The position numbers were made by a program, and so were the translations under genes. This document shows, piece by piece, positions 1 to 4,804 of a stretch of DNA of 5,197 bases. Source of the stretch: Reyranella sp. (lineage in GTDB: Bacteria; Pseudomonadota; Alphaproteobacteria; Reyranellales; Reyranellaceae); assembly GCA_016780605.1 (NCBI GenBank), contig JADHLS010000482.1:1-5197 (forward strand), written 5' to 3'. Positions within the stretch are counted from its first letter, which is position 1; each line of letters opens with the position of its first letter. Under the pieces are notes generated by a model, which made no database searches, had not been told where the DNA came from, and saw only the letters and a program-made list of their open reading frames with translations.

Positions 1-7
1 GCGATTG

Positions 8-283
8 ATGCAATACGACGCTGCCAAGAAGTCCACGGGCATCGCCTATCTGTTGTGGTTCTTCCTGGGCTGGATTGGCGTCCATCGGTTCTATCTGGGG
101 CAAACGGGCTCGGGGGCCGCCATGGCGATCATTTCCGTGATTTCCTGGATCACGGTGTTCGTGGGCGTGGGGCTGGTCGGCATCGTGATCATCGGGATCT
201 GGTGGGTGGTCGATGCGTTTCTCATCCCGGGTATCGCCACACGGGTGAACCTGGACCTGGCGACCCGCCTGTCCAGGGTCTGA
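8..283 (+). CDS. Small TM2-domain membrane protein
   Basis: This 91-residue protein fits the TM2 domain family, whose members are small inner-membrane proteins of mostly unknown function. The charged start (MQYDAAKKS) is followed by a hydrophobic stretch, the turn GVHRFYLGQTGSG at about residues 24-36, and further hydrophobic segments (about 38-54 and 55-70) ending in WWVVDAFLIPG. The G-x-HRFYLG turn and the conserved Asp before the final FLIPG are typical of the family. The ATG at 8 is preferred, but a TTG lies just before it and the frame is open to the window edge. The true start could therefore lie upstream, and no ribosome binding site can be seen. The stop codon lies inside a 13-bp repeat and a hairpin. 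It precedes leuD on the same strand by 104 bases, but nothing ties it functionally to leucine synthesis. Confidence 0.85.
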   Translation: MQYDAAKKSTGIAYLLWFFLGWIGVHRFYLGQTGSGAAMAIISVISWITVFVGVGLVGIVIIGIWWVVDAFLIPGIATRVNLDLATRLSRV

Positions 284-290
284 CAGGCGG
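265..290 (+). terminator. Hairpin over the TM2 gene stop codon
   Basis: CCGCCTGTC at 265-273 and GACAGGCGG at 282-290 are perfect 9-bp inverted arms around an 8-base loop. The TGA stop of the TM2 gene (281-283) sits at the start of the right arm. No T run follows, so it is not a standard intrinsic terminator. It could slow the polymerase or protect a 3' end. The third copy of the neighbouring repeat (GACAGGCGG at 308-316) could pair with the same left arm, giving an alternative fold. Confidence 0.4.
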
Positions 291-319
291 ACCTGGCAGG
301 CGGACCTGACAGGCGGATG
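281..319 (+). repeat. Three tandem copies of a 13-bp repeat
   Basis: Three contiguous 13-base units are seen: TGACAGGCGGACC (281-293), TGGCAGGCGGACC (294-306) and TGACAGGCGGATG (307-319). Units 1 and 2 differ at one position; unit 3 differs from unit 1 at its last two positions. The first three bases of unit 1 are the stop codon of the TM2-domain gene, so the array starts exactly at the end of that reading frame and fills the first third of the gap before leuD. Confidence 0.8.
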
Positions 320-341
320 GGGCCGGCCGGCGCGGCTTGAC

Positions 342-365
342 CGGGGGGCCAAAAGCCCGTTTATT
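342..365 (+). terminator. Weak hairpin followed by TTTATT, upstream of leuD
   Basis: GGGC at 346-349 can pair with GCCC at 355-358 around CAAAA. Alternatively CGGG at 342-345 can pair with CCCG at 356-359. The hairpin is followed by TTTATT. The stem is only 4 bp, so this is a marginal terminator or leader structure. If it ends TM2 transcription, leuD would need a promoter within the short remaining leader, and none is clear. Read-through into leuD is equally possible. Confidence 0.2.
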
Positions 366-377
366 CCGGCGTTTCGC

Positions 378-384
378 GAGGGAG
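378..384 (+). promoter_or_regulatory. Ribosome binding site of leuD
   Basis: GAGGGAG lies 3 bases before the ATG at 388, with its GAGG core 6 bases from it. This fixes the leuD start at MEKFTTLRG. The open frame extends upstream to 337, but the extra 17 residues (MTGGPKARL...) do not resemble LeuD. Confidence 0.7.
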
Positions 385-387
385 CTC

Positions 388-1002
388 ATGGAAAAATTCA
401 CGACGCTGCGCGGCGTCGCCGCGCCGATGCCGATGGTCAATATCGACACCGATATGATCATCCCCAAGAACTTCCTGAAGACCATCAAGCGGGCCGGTCT
501 CAAGGAGGGTCTGTTCTACGAGCTGCGCTGGACGGCCGACGGCCAGAAGAAGGACTTCGTCCTCGACCAGCCGGCCTATCAGAACGCCAAGATCATCGTC
601 GCCGGCCCCAACTTCGGCTGCGGCTCGAGCCGCGAGCACGCGCCGTGGGCCCTGCTCGACTTCGGCATCCGCTGCGTCATCTCCGAGAACTTCGCCGACA
701 TCTTCTACAACAACTGCTTCAAGAACGGCATCCTGCCGATCAAGGTGCCGAAGGAGATCATCGACAAGTTGATGGACGATGCGAGCCGTGGCTCCAACGC
801 CGTCATCGAGGTCGATCTCGAGAAGCAGGAGATCAAGGGACCCGACGGCGGCACGGTGCATTTCGACATCGACCCGTTCCGCAAGCACTGCTTGCTGAAC
901 GGCCTCGACGATATCGGGCTCACCATGGAGAAGAAGTCGGAGATCGACGCCTTCGAGGAGCGCCAGAAGGAGGCGCAACCCTGGCTGCACCCGGCCGCCT
1001 GA
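388..1002 (+). CDS. leuD: 3-isopropylmalate dehydratase small subunit LeuD
   Basis: LeuD pairs with LeuC, which carries the iron-sulfur cluster, to isomerise 2-isopropylmalate to 3-isopropylmalate in leucine synthesis in the cytoplasm. The 204-residue length is normal for the family. Visible hallmarks are [15 protein letters not shown] at residues 18-32, the swivel-domain signature [21 protein letters not shown] at 73-93 with the substrate-contacting GSSREH, and [19 protein letters not shown] at 100-118. The C-terminal part carries [19 protein letters not shown], also typical. No frame damage is seen. leuB follows 49 bases downstream on the same strand, so the two are probably cotranscribed. 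leuC is not in the window; it may lie upstream of the TM2 gene or elsewhere. Identification is by recognised family motifs. Confidence 0.97.
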   Translation: MEKFTTLRGVAAPMPMVNIDTDMIIPKNFLKTIKRAGLKEGLFYELRWTADGQKKDFVLDQPAYQNAKIIVAGPNFGCGSSREHAPWALLDFGIRCVISENFADIFYNNCFKNGILPIKVPKEIIDKLMDDASRGSNAVIEVDLEKQEIKGPDGGTVHFDIDPFRKHCLLNGLDDIGLTMEKKSEIDAFEERQKEAQPWLHPAA

Positions 1003-1051
1003 TCATCGATCCCCTCATCCTCGATTCGTAGACCGCGAGAGAAGCAAGACA

Positions 1052-2173
1052 ATGGCGTCCAACCGCAATCTGCTGGTGCTGCCCGGCGACGGCATCGGCC
1101 CTGAAGTCATGAACGAAGTGCGCAAGATCATCGCCTGGATGGGCAAGAAGCGCGCGGTCGGCTTCGACATCAAGGAAGACATCGTGGGCGGCGCCGCTCT
1201 CGACAAGCACGGCGTGCCGCTGGCGGACGCCACGATGAAGACGGCGCTCGAGGCCGATGCCGTGCTGTTCGGCTCGGTCGGCGGCCCGAAGTGGGACAAT
1301 GTCGAGTTCGACAAGAAGCCCGAGCGCGGCCTGCTGCGCCTGCGCAAGGAGATGGATCTCTTCGCCAACCTACGCCCGGCCAAGGTGTTCGACGCCCTGA
1401 TCGATGCGAGCTCGCTCAAGCCCGAGATCGTCAAGGGCCTCGACATCATGATCATCCGCGAGCTGACGAGCGGCGTCTATTTCGGCGAGCCGCGCGGCCG
1501 CCACACCAATGCCAAGGGCGAGGTCGAGGCGTTCGACACCCAGCGCTACACGGCCCCCGAGATCCGTCGCGTCTGCGCCGTCGCCTTCGAGCTGGCGCGC
1601 AAGCGCAAGAACAAGGTGATGTCGTCGGAGAAGGCCAACGTCATGCATACCGGCGTGCTGTGGCGCGAGGAGGCGGCCAAGCTGCACAAGGAGAAGTATT
1701 CCGACGTGAAGCTCGAGCACATGTACGCCGATGCGCTCGCCATGCAGCTGCTGCGCGCGCCCAACCAGTTCGACGTCATCGTCACCGACAACCTGTTCGG
1801 CGACATCCTGTCGGACGAGGCCTCGATGCTGACCGGCTCGCTCGGCATGCTGCCCTCGGCCTCGCTGGGCGCGCCCGACGCCACCGGCCGGCGCAAGGCG
1901 CTGTACGAGCCGATCCACGGCAGTGCGCCCGACATCGCCGGCAAGGGCCTGGCCAATCCGCTGGCCGAGACGCTCTCCTATGCCATGATGCTGCGCTACT
2001 CGTTCGACCTCGGAAAGGAAGCCGACCTGGTCGAGACCGCCGTCGAGAACGTGCTGAAGGCGGGCTACCGCACCGCCGACCTGCTGGCGGGCGGCAAGAC
2101 CGACGGCGTGAAGAAGGTCGGCACCCAGGAAATGGGCGACGCCATCGTCAAGGAGCTCGACCGGCTCGCCTGA
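1052..2173 (+). CDS. leuB: 3-isopropylmalate dehydrogenase LeuB
   Basis: LeuB oxidises and decarboxylates 3-isopropylmalate with NAD+ to give 2-oxoisocaproate, the precursor of leucine. The protein has 373 residues, the usual size for the proteobacterial enzyme. It shows [10 protein letters not shown] at 10-19, GGPKWD at 77-82, and the LeuB-specific loop [16 protein letters not shown] at 94-109 with substrate arginines R98 and R108. It also has R136, catalytic Y143 in [11 protein letters not shown]194 in SSEKANV, D227, and the family signature around [18 protein letters not shown] (246-263) with metal ligands D251 and D255. [19 protein letters not shown] at 285-303 is the NAD-binding loop. 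These assignments follow the Thermus enzyme by motif. GAGAGAAG at 1037-1044 is a fitting ribosome binding site. The gene converges on the anti-sigma gene, with 11 bases between the two stop codons. Confidence 0.98.
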   Translation: MASNRNLLVLPGDGIGPEVMNEVRKIIAWMGKKRAVGFDIKEDIVGGAALDKHGVPLADATMKTALEADAVLFGSVGGPKWDNVEFDKKPERGLLRLRKEMDLFANLRPAKVFDALIDASSLKPEIVKGLDIMIIRELTSGVYFGEPRGRHTNAKGEVEAFDTQRYTAPEIRRVCAVAFELARKRKNKVMSSEKANVMHTGVLWREEAAKLHKEKYSDVKLEHMYADALAMQLLRAPNQFDVIVTDNLFGDILSDEASMLTGSLGMLPSASLGAPDATGRRKALYEPIHGSAPDIAGKGLANPLAETLSYAMMLRYSFDLGKEADLVETAVENVLKAGYRTADLLAGGKTDGVKKVGTQEMGDAIVKELDRLA

Positions 2174-2181
2174 GCAAGGCG

Positions 2182-2212
2182 CGATCAGCGATCGGCCGCG
2201 ATCGCCTGATCG
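2182..2212. terminator. Long hairpin between convergent leuB and anti-sigma genes
   Basis: The left arm CGATCAG+CGATCG (2182-2194) pairs with CGATCG+CTGATCG (2199-2204 and 2206-2212), leaving loop GCCG and a single bulged C at 2205. That gives 13 base pairs. It begins 8 bases after the leuB stop and covers the last codons and stop (2185-2187) of the anti-sigma gene on the other strand. Its near symmetry would let it act on both transcripts. There is no T run on either side, so Rho-independent release is not assured; transcript-end protection is another option. Confidence 0.5.
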
Positions 2213-2931
2213 ACGGCGGCGACAAACCCCTTCATCTCGGCCGGCGACAGGTCGGCGACCGCATGCATCTCGAAGCCGCCGCGCCGCCAGCTGGCGAGGG
2301 CAAAGCCGTCGCGCTCCTCGAAGTCGGGCGTGGTGCCGGTGCTCGACTTCGACGGCCAAAGCGTCAGCGCAACGCGGTGCTGGTTGCGGCGATAGACCAG
2401 GACCGCGACCTTGCGGCCGTCGACCAGATCGACGCGGCCGCCCAGCAGCGGGAAGCCCTCGGCGGTGAGATCGTGCACCGGCGGCGCATAGTCGATACGG
2501 CCGGCGAACCACGGCTTCACGGTGTGGCGATCCGAGGACGCGACCTCGACGCCGCTGTCGCTCATCGAGACCCGCAGGTAGCCGGCCAGCAACTCGTTGG
2601 TCTCGCGCGCGCCGGGTGTCGTCAGGCTGCCGCCGATCCAGCCGACGCCCAGCGCCACGATCACGCTGGCCGCCATCGCCATCTGGCGGGCGCGCTGCCA
2701 TGGCCGGCCGGCGATTTCCCGCAGCTCGCGCTCGATGCGCGCGCGCAGAAGATCGGGCGCGGGCTCGGCCGGCAAGGCGCGCAGCAGGCCGCTCAGCTCG
2801 CGAGCCGCCTCGAGCCGCTGCCGGCAGGCGGGGCATTGGCTGAGGGCGCGCTCGAAATCGGCGCTTTCGTTCGCCGACAGCTCGCCGTCGACATAGGCGT
2901 CGACCATGCTTTCACAGGTCGGGCAATCCAT
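2185..2931 (-). CDS. Transmembrane anti-sigma factor with N-terminal Cys4 zinc-finger-like domain
   Basis: This 248-residue protein would hold the neighbouring ECF sigma factor inactive at the inner membrane. The N-terminal domain has C3-P-T-C6, AYVDGELS at 12-19 and C33-P-A-C36R, matching the anti-sigma zinc-finger (zf-HC2/ZAS-like) fold. The usual His three residues before CxxC is replaced by Ala29, while an extra Cys pair sits at the N-terminus. A single membrane helix lies at about 84-103 (AMAASVIVALGVGWIGGSL). The C-terminal part, predicted periplasmic, contains HTVKPWFAGRIDYAPPVHDL (136-155) and LVYRRNQHRVALTLWP (178-193), shared by a widespread group of proteobacterial anti-sigma factors. 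The ATG at 2931 is chosen because GGAGAGG (2934-2940) precedes it. It overlaps the end of the sigma gene by 20 bases, implying coupled translation. The open frame extends upstream to 3084, but that segment lies in the sigma gene and looks like a frame shadow. The signal sensed is unknown. Confidence 0.9.
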   Translation of the reverse strand: MDCPTCESMVDAYVDGELSANESADFERALSQCPACRQRLEAARELSGLLRALPAEPAPDLLRARIERELREIAGRPWQRARQMAMAASVIVALGVGWIGGSLTTPGARETNELLAGYLRVSMSDSGVEVASSDRHTVKPWFAGRIDYAPPVHDLTAEGFPLLGGRVDLVDGRKVAVLVYRRNQHRVALTLWPSKSSTGTTPDFEERDGFALASWRRGGFEMHAVADLSPAEMKGFVAAVDQAIAADR

Positions 2932-3463
2932 GACCTCTCCTTCCCAGGCGGCCGGCAAGCTCGGCCGCCAGTTTCTCGCGCGCCCGTGCCAGGCGCGACA
3001 TGACGGTGCCGACCGGCAGGTCGAGCACCGACGCGATGTGCTTGTACGAAAGATCCTCGATCTCGCGCAGCACGAGGATCTCACGGGCGTCCGCCGGCAA
3101 CGCCGCCAAGGCCGAGGCGATGTGGCGGCGGCGGTCGCTCACCAGCGCGTTCTGCTCGGGGTCGGGCCCATCGGCGGGCCGGTCCTCGATCTCGTCCAGC
3201 GTCTGGTCGGCCCCGCCACGACGCTGGCGCAGGTCGCTCCAGGTATTGCGCACGATGCGCAACAGCCACGGCCGCGCCTCCTCGCCGCGGAAGGCGTGGA
3301 AGTAACGCAACGCCCGCAACATCGCTTCCTGCGCCAGGTCCTGGGCCAGCACAGGGTCGCGGGTCAGCCAGCGCGCGAAGCCGTAGGCAGCGTCGAGATG
3401 CGGCACCACGGTGGCGCGAAACCGCGCCACCGCTGCCGCATCGGGGTTCGGCGCCTCGGACAT
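2912..3463 (-). CDS. ECF-type RNA polymerase sigma factor
   Basis: This 183-residue protein is a group IV (ECF) sigma factor that directs RNA polymerase to a small regulon. Region 2 spans about residues 20-81: PHLDAAYGFARWLTRDPVLAQDLAQEAMLRALRYF, then PWLLRIVRNTWSDLRQR. A variable linker (82-112) follows. Region 4 is about 113-166: ALAALPADAREILVLREIEDLSYKHIASVLDLPVGTVMSRLARAREKL, with the helix-turn-helix that reads the -35 box. No extra C-terminal sensory domain is present. The start at 3463 (MSEAPN) is chosen; an ATG at 3472 (MRCMSEAPN) is equally possible. Neither has a Shine-Dalgarno site, and a predicted promoter at 3480-3509 would start transcription only a few bases before them. The open frame runs upstream to 3565, but a start there would precede the promoter. 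The anti-sigma gene follows with a 20-base overlap, the usual arrangement for regulator pairs. The ECF subgroup cannot be assigned by eye. Confidence 0.93.
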   Translation of the reverse strand: MSEAPNPDAAAVARFRATVVPHLDAAYGFARWLTRDPVLAQDLAQEAMLRALRYFHAFRGEEARPWLLRIVRNTWSDLRQRRGGADQTLDEIEDRPADGPDPEQNALVSDRRRHIASALAALPADAREILVLREIEDLSYKHIASVLDLPVGTVMSRLARAREKLAAELAGRLGRRGHGLPDL

Positions 3464-3479
3464 GCAGCGCATAGGACAA

Positions 3480-3509
3480 CAATACCGGGCCTCGGTCGAT
3501 TTTATTCCG
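3480..3509 (-). promoter_or_regulatory. Predicted ECF promoter of the sigma/anti-sigma operon
   Basis: On the - strand, CGGAATA (3509-3503) is followed by 16 bases and then GGTATTG (3486-3480). The GGAA-type -35 core and the spacing fit ECF promoters. The same pattern occurs in mirror orientation for the divergent operon. Counting from the -10-like element, transcription would start near 3474, leaving about 2 bases before the ATG at 3472 or 11 before that at 3463. Autoregulation is common for ECF sigma factors. This is a pattern match without experimental support. Confidence 0.65.
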
Positions 3510-3518
3510 GGCGGAATA
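3503..3518. repeat. Inverted repeat joining the two divergent -35 elements
   Basis: TATTCCG (3503-3509) and CGGAATA (3512-3518) are perfect 7-bp inverted arms separated by GG. Each arm contains the GGAATA core of one of two divergent promoters, so the -35 boxes stand back to back with 4 bases between their cores. The repeat could alternatively be an operator for a dimeric regulator, but the matching GGTANTG strings 16 bases outward on both sides favour the promoter reading. Confidence 0.75.
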
Positions 3519-3541
3519 TCGCCGCGGCCGCACCGGTAGTG
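3512..3541 (+). promoter_or_regulatory. Predicted ECF promoter of the phosphoesterase-cupredoxin operon
   Basis: CGGAATA (3512-3518), a 16-base spacer and GGTAGTG (3535-3541) mirror the promoter on the other strand, sharing the consensus CGGAATA-N16-GGTANTG. The two bases before GGTA are CC in both. The predicted start is near 3547, giving a leader of about 21 bases that contains the AGGAGG site. The shared elements suggest that the adjacent ECF sigma factor drives both operons. Confidence 0.65.
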
Positions 3542-3556
3542 CTGGGTAGGTTCTCC

Positions 3557-3562
3557 AGGAGG
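3557..3562 (+). promoter_or_regulatory. Ribosome binding site of the metallophosphoesterase gene
   Basis: A full AGGAGG lies 5 bases before the ATG at 3568. This supports that start and strong translation, in contrast with the divergent sigma gene, which has no such site. Confidence 0.75.
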
Positions 3563-3567
3563 CAACC

Positions 3568-4437
3568 ATGCAAGATGCCGATCGCCGCGATTTCCTCAGG
3601 CTTGCCGGTTTGGCGGGCGTCGCCTTCACCGCCGGGCTGTTCCCCGACCGGAAGGCCGCCGCACAGGGCAGCGACTTCCACTTCGTCCAGTTCTCCGACA
3701 CCCATTGGGGCTACAGCGGCCCGGCAAATCCCGACGCCGAGCACACGCTGGAAAAGGCCGTGGCGACGGTGAATGGGCTCGCCAACAAGCCCGACTTCAT
3801 CGTGTTCACCGGCGACCTCACCCACACGACCGACGATCCCAAGGTGCGCCGCGAGCGCATGAAGCGGTTCCGCGAGATCGTCTCGGCTCTCAATGTGAAG
3901 GACGTGCGCTTCATGCCGGGCGAGCATGACGCCTCGCTCGACAAGGGCGAGGCGTACAAGGAATTCTTTGGCGCCACCAACTACACTTTCGACCACAAGG
4001 GCGTGCACTTCATCGTCCTGGACAACGTCTCCGACCCGGCCGCAAAGCTCGGCGACGAACAGCTGGCCTGGCTGGCCGCCGACCTCAAGCAGCGCAAGCC
4101 CGATGATCGCATCGTCGTGCTGACGCATCGGCCGCTGTTCGACCTCAAGCCGGACTGGGATTGGACGACCGCCGACGGCGCCAAGGCCATCGATCTGCTG
4201 ATGCCCTACCAGAACGTCGTGGTGCTCTACGGCCATATCCACCAGGAAAACCATCACATGACGGGCCACATCGCCCATCATGCCGCCAAGTCGCTGATCT
4301 TCCCCCTGCCCGCGCCGGGCTCGCAGCCCAAGCGCACGCCGCTGCCCTACGACGCCGCCATGCCGGGGCTCGGCACGCGCGACGTGACGGTGGCGCAGAA
4401 GGTCACGCTGGTCGAACTGCCCGTCACCAAGGGCTGA
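3568..4437 (+). CDS. Tat-exported calcineurin-like metallophosphoesterase
   Basis: This 289-residue protein is a predicted periplasmic hydrolase with a two-metal centre. The N-terminus DRRDFLRLAGLAG (5-17) is a twin-arginine signal, followed by a hydrophobic stretch and a likely cleavage region near AAAQG (30-34). The calcineurin-like motifs appear in order: FSDTHW (42-47, D44 and H46), TGDLTH (81-86, D83), GEHD (118-121), VLTHRP (184-189, H187) and YGHIHQ (221-226, H223 and H225). The usual GNHD motif reads GEHD, so the Asn metal ligand position holds Glu119. A histidine-rich stretch (223-238) follows the last motif. The substrate is unknown; a phosphomonoester, phosphodiester or nucleotide is possible. 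The gene follows a predicted ECF promoter and lies 3 bases ahead of a cupredoxin gene, suggesting a shared transcript and a shared envelope role. Tat export means folding, and probably metal loading, before transport. Confidence 0.9.
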   Translation: MQDADRRDFLRLAGLAGVAFTAGLFPDRKAAAQGSDFHFVQFSDTHWGYSGPANPDAEHTLEKAVATVNGLANKPDFIVFTGDLTHTTDDPKVRRERMKRFREIVSALNVKDVRFMPGEHDASLDKGEAYKEFFGATNYTFDHKGVHFIVLDNVSDPAAKLGDEQLAWLAADLKQRKPDDRIVVLTHRPLFDLKPDWDWTTADGAKAIDLLMPYQNVVVLYGHIHQENHHMTGHIAHHAAKSLIFPLPAPGSQPKRTPLPYDAAMPGLGTRDVTVAQKVTLVELPVTKG

Positions 4438-4440
4438 GCC

Positions 4441-4791
4441 ATGCACCGTAGAACGTTGATCGCGCTGCTCGCCGGCAGCGCGATGGGGGGAGTCGCGCGT
4501 CTTGCCGCGGACCAACCCGCCGAGATCCGCATCAGCGCCAAGAAGTTCGAGTTCACGCCCAACAAGGTCGTGGCCAAACGCGGCCAGCCGTTGGTGCTGG
4601 TGCTCACCTCGGAGGACCGCATCCACGGCTTCAAGATGCCCGACTTCGCCATCCGTACCGACATCGTGCCCGGTCAGCAGACGCGCGTGAATCTCGTTCC
4701 CGACAAGGCCGGAAGCTTCGCCTTCTTCTGCGACGTATTCTGCGGTGACGGCCACGAGGACATGGACGGAACCCTCGTGGTCGAGGCCTGA
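4441..4791 (+). CDS. Exported small cupredoxin with CuA-type copper site
   Basis: This 116-residue protein has an N-terminal signal MHRRTLIALLAGSAMGGVARLAA (about 1-23, Sec or possibly Tat because of the RR) and a single cupredoxin domain. IRISAKKFEFTPNKVVAKRGQPLVLVLTS (29-57) is the typical first half. The copper ligands appear as H62 in IHGF and as C97-D-V-F-C101-G-D-G-H105-E-D-M108. The spacing C-x3-C-x3-H-x2-M with an upstream His is that of the binuclear CuA centre in cytochrome oxidase subunit II and nitrous oxide reductase, not of a mononuclear blue copper site. No membrane anchor or oxidase subunit gene is nearby. A role in electron transfer, copper handling or oxidase assembly is possible; none is shown. 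The start at 4441 has AAGGG at 4429-4433, inside the end of the phosphoesterase gene 3 bases upstream, so the two genes look cotranscribed and translationally linked. Confidence 0.88.
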   Translation: MHRRTLIALLAGSAMGGVARLAADQPAEIRISAKKFEFTPNKVVAKRGQPLVLVLTSEDRIHGFKMPDFAIRTDIVPGQQTRVNLVPDKAGSFAFFCDVFCGDGHEDMDGTLVVEA

Positions 4792-4804
4792 TCGCTACTT
4801 CAGG
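4787..4804. terminator. Small hairpin at the convergent cupredoxin/HerA-like gene ends
   Basis: CCTGA (4787-4791) and TCAGG (4800-4804) form a 5-bp stem with an 8-base loop that spans both stop codons (TGA 4789-4791 on +, TAG 4797-4795 on -). The stem is short and has no T run, so a terminator role is only weakly supported. Confidence 0.2.

Noticed and set aside
339..368. Another CGGAATA on the - strand upstream of leuD, resembling the ECF -35 element
   Set aside because: No GGTANTG lies 16 bases downstream (a GGTC occurs at 19 bases), and it would point antisense into the TM2 gene, so it is probably a chance match.
1370..2836. Long - strand open frame across leuB and the anti-sigma gene
   Set aside because: It is antisense to leuB and out of frame with the anti-sigma gene, with compositionally biased sequence and no motifs.
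1291..3003. Long + strand open frame across leuB and the anti-sigma gene
   Set aside because: Its Arg/Ala/Gln-rich translation is typical of a GC-rich frame shadow, and it overlaps two genes with clear family motifs.
2912..3565. Longer sigma factor starting at 3565
   Set aside because: The added 34 residues do not look like a sigma N-terminus and would include the promoter palindrome; starts at 3472 or 3463 fit region 2 better.
3502..4755. Long - strand open frame opposite the phosphoesterase and cupredoxin genes
   Set aside because: The + strand carries intact catalytic and copper-site motifs, a Shine-Dalgarno site and signal peptides; the antisense translation shows no recognisable domain.
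4441..4791. Cupredoxin as cytochrome oxidase subunit II or nitrous oxide reductase
   Set aside because: The copper motif matches, but the protein is only 116 residues, lacks the subunit II transmembrane helices and the NosZ catalytic domain, and no oxidase or nos genes are adjacent.
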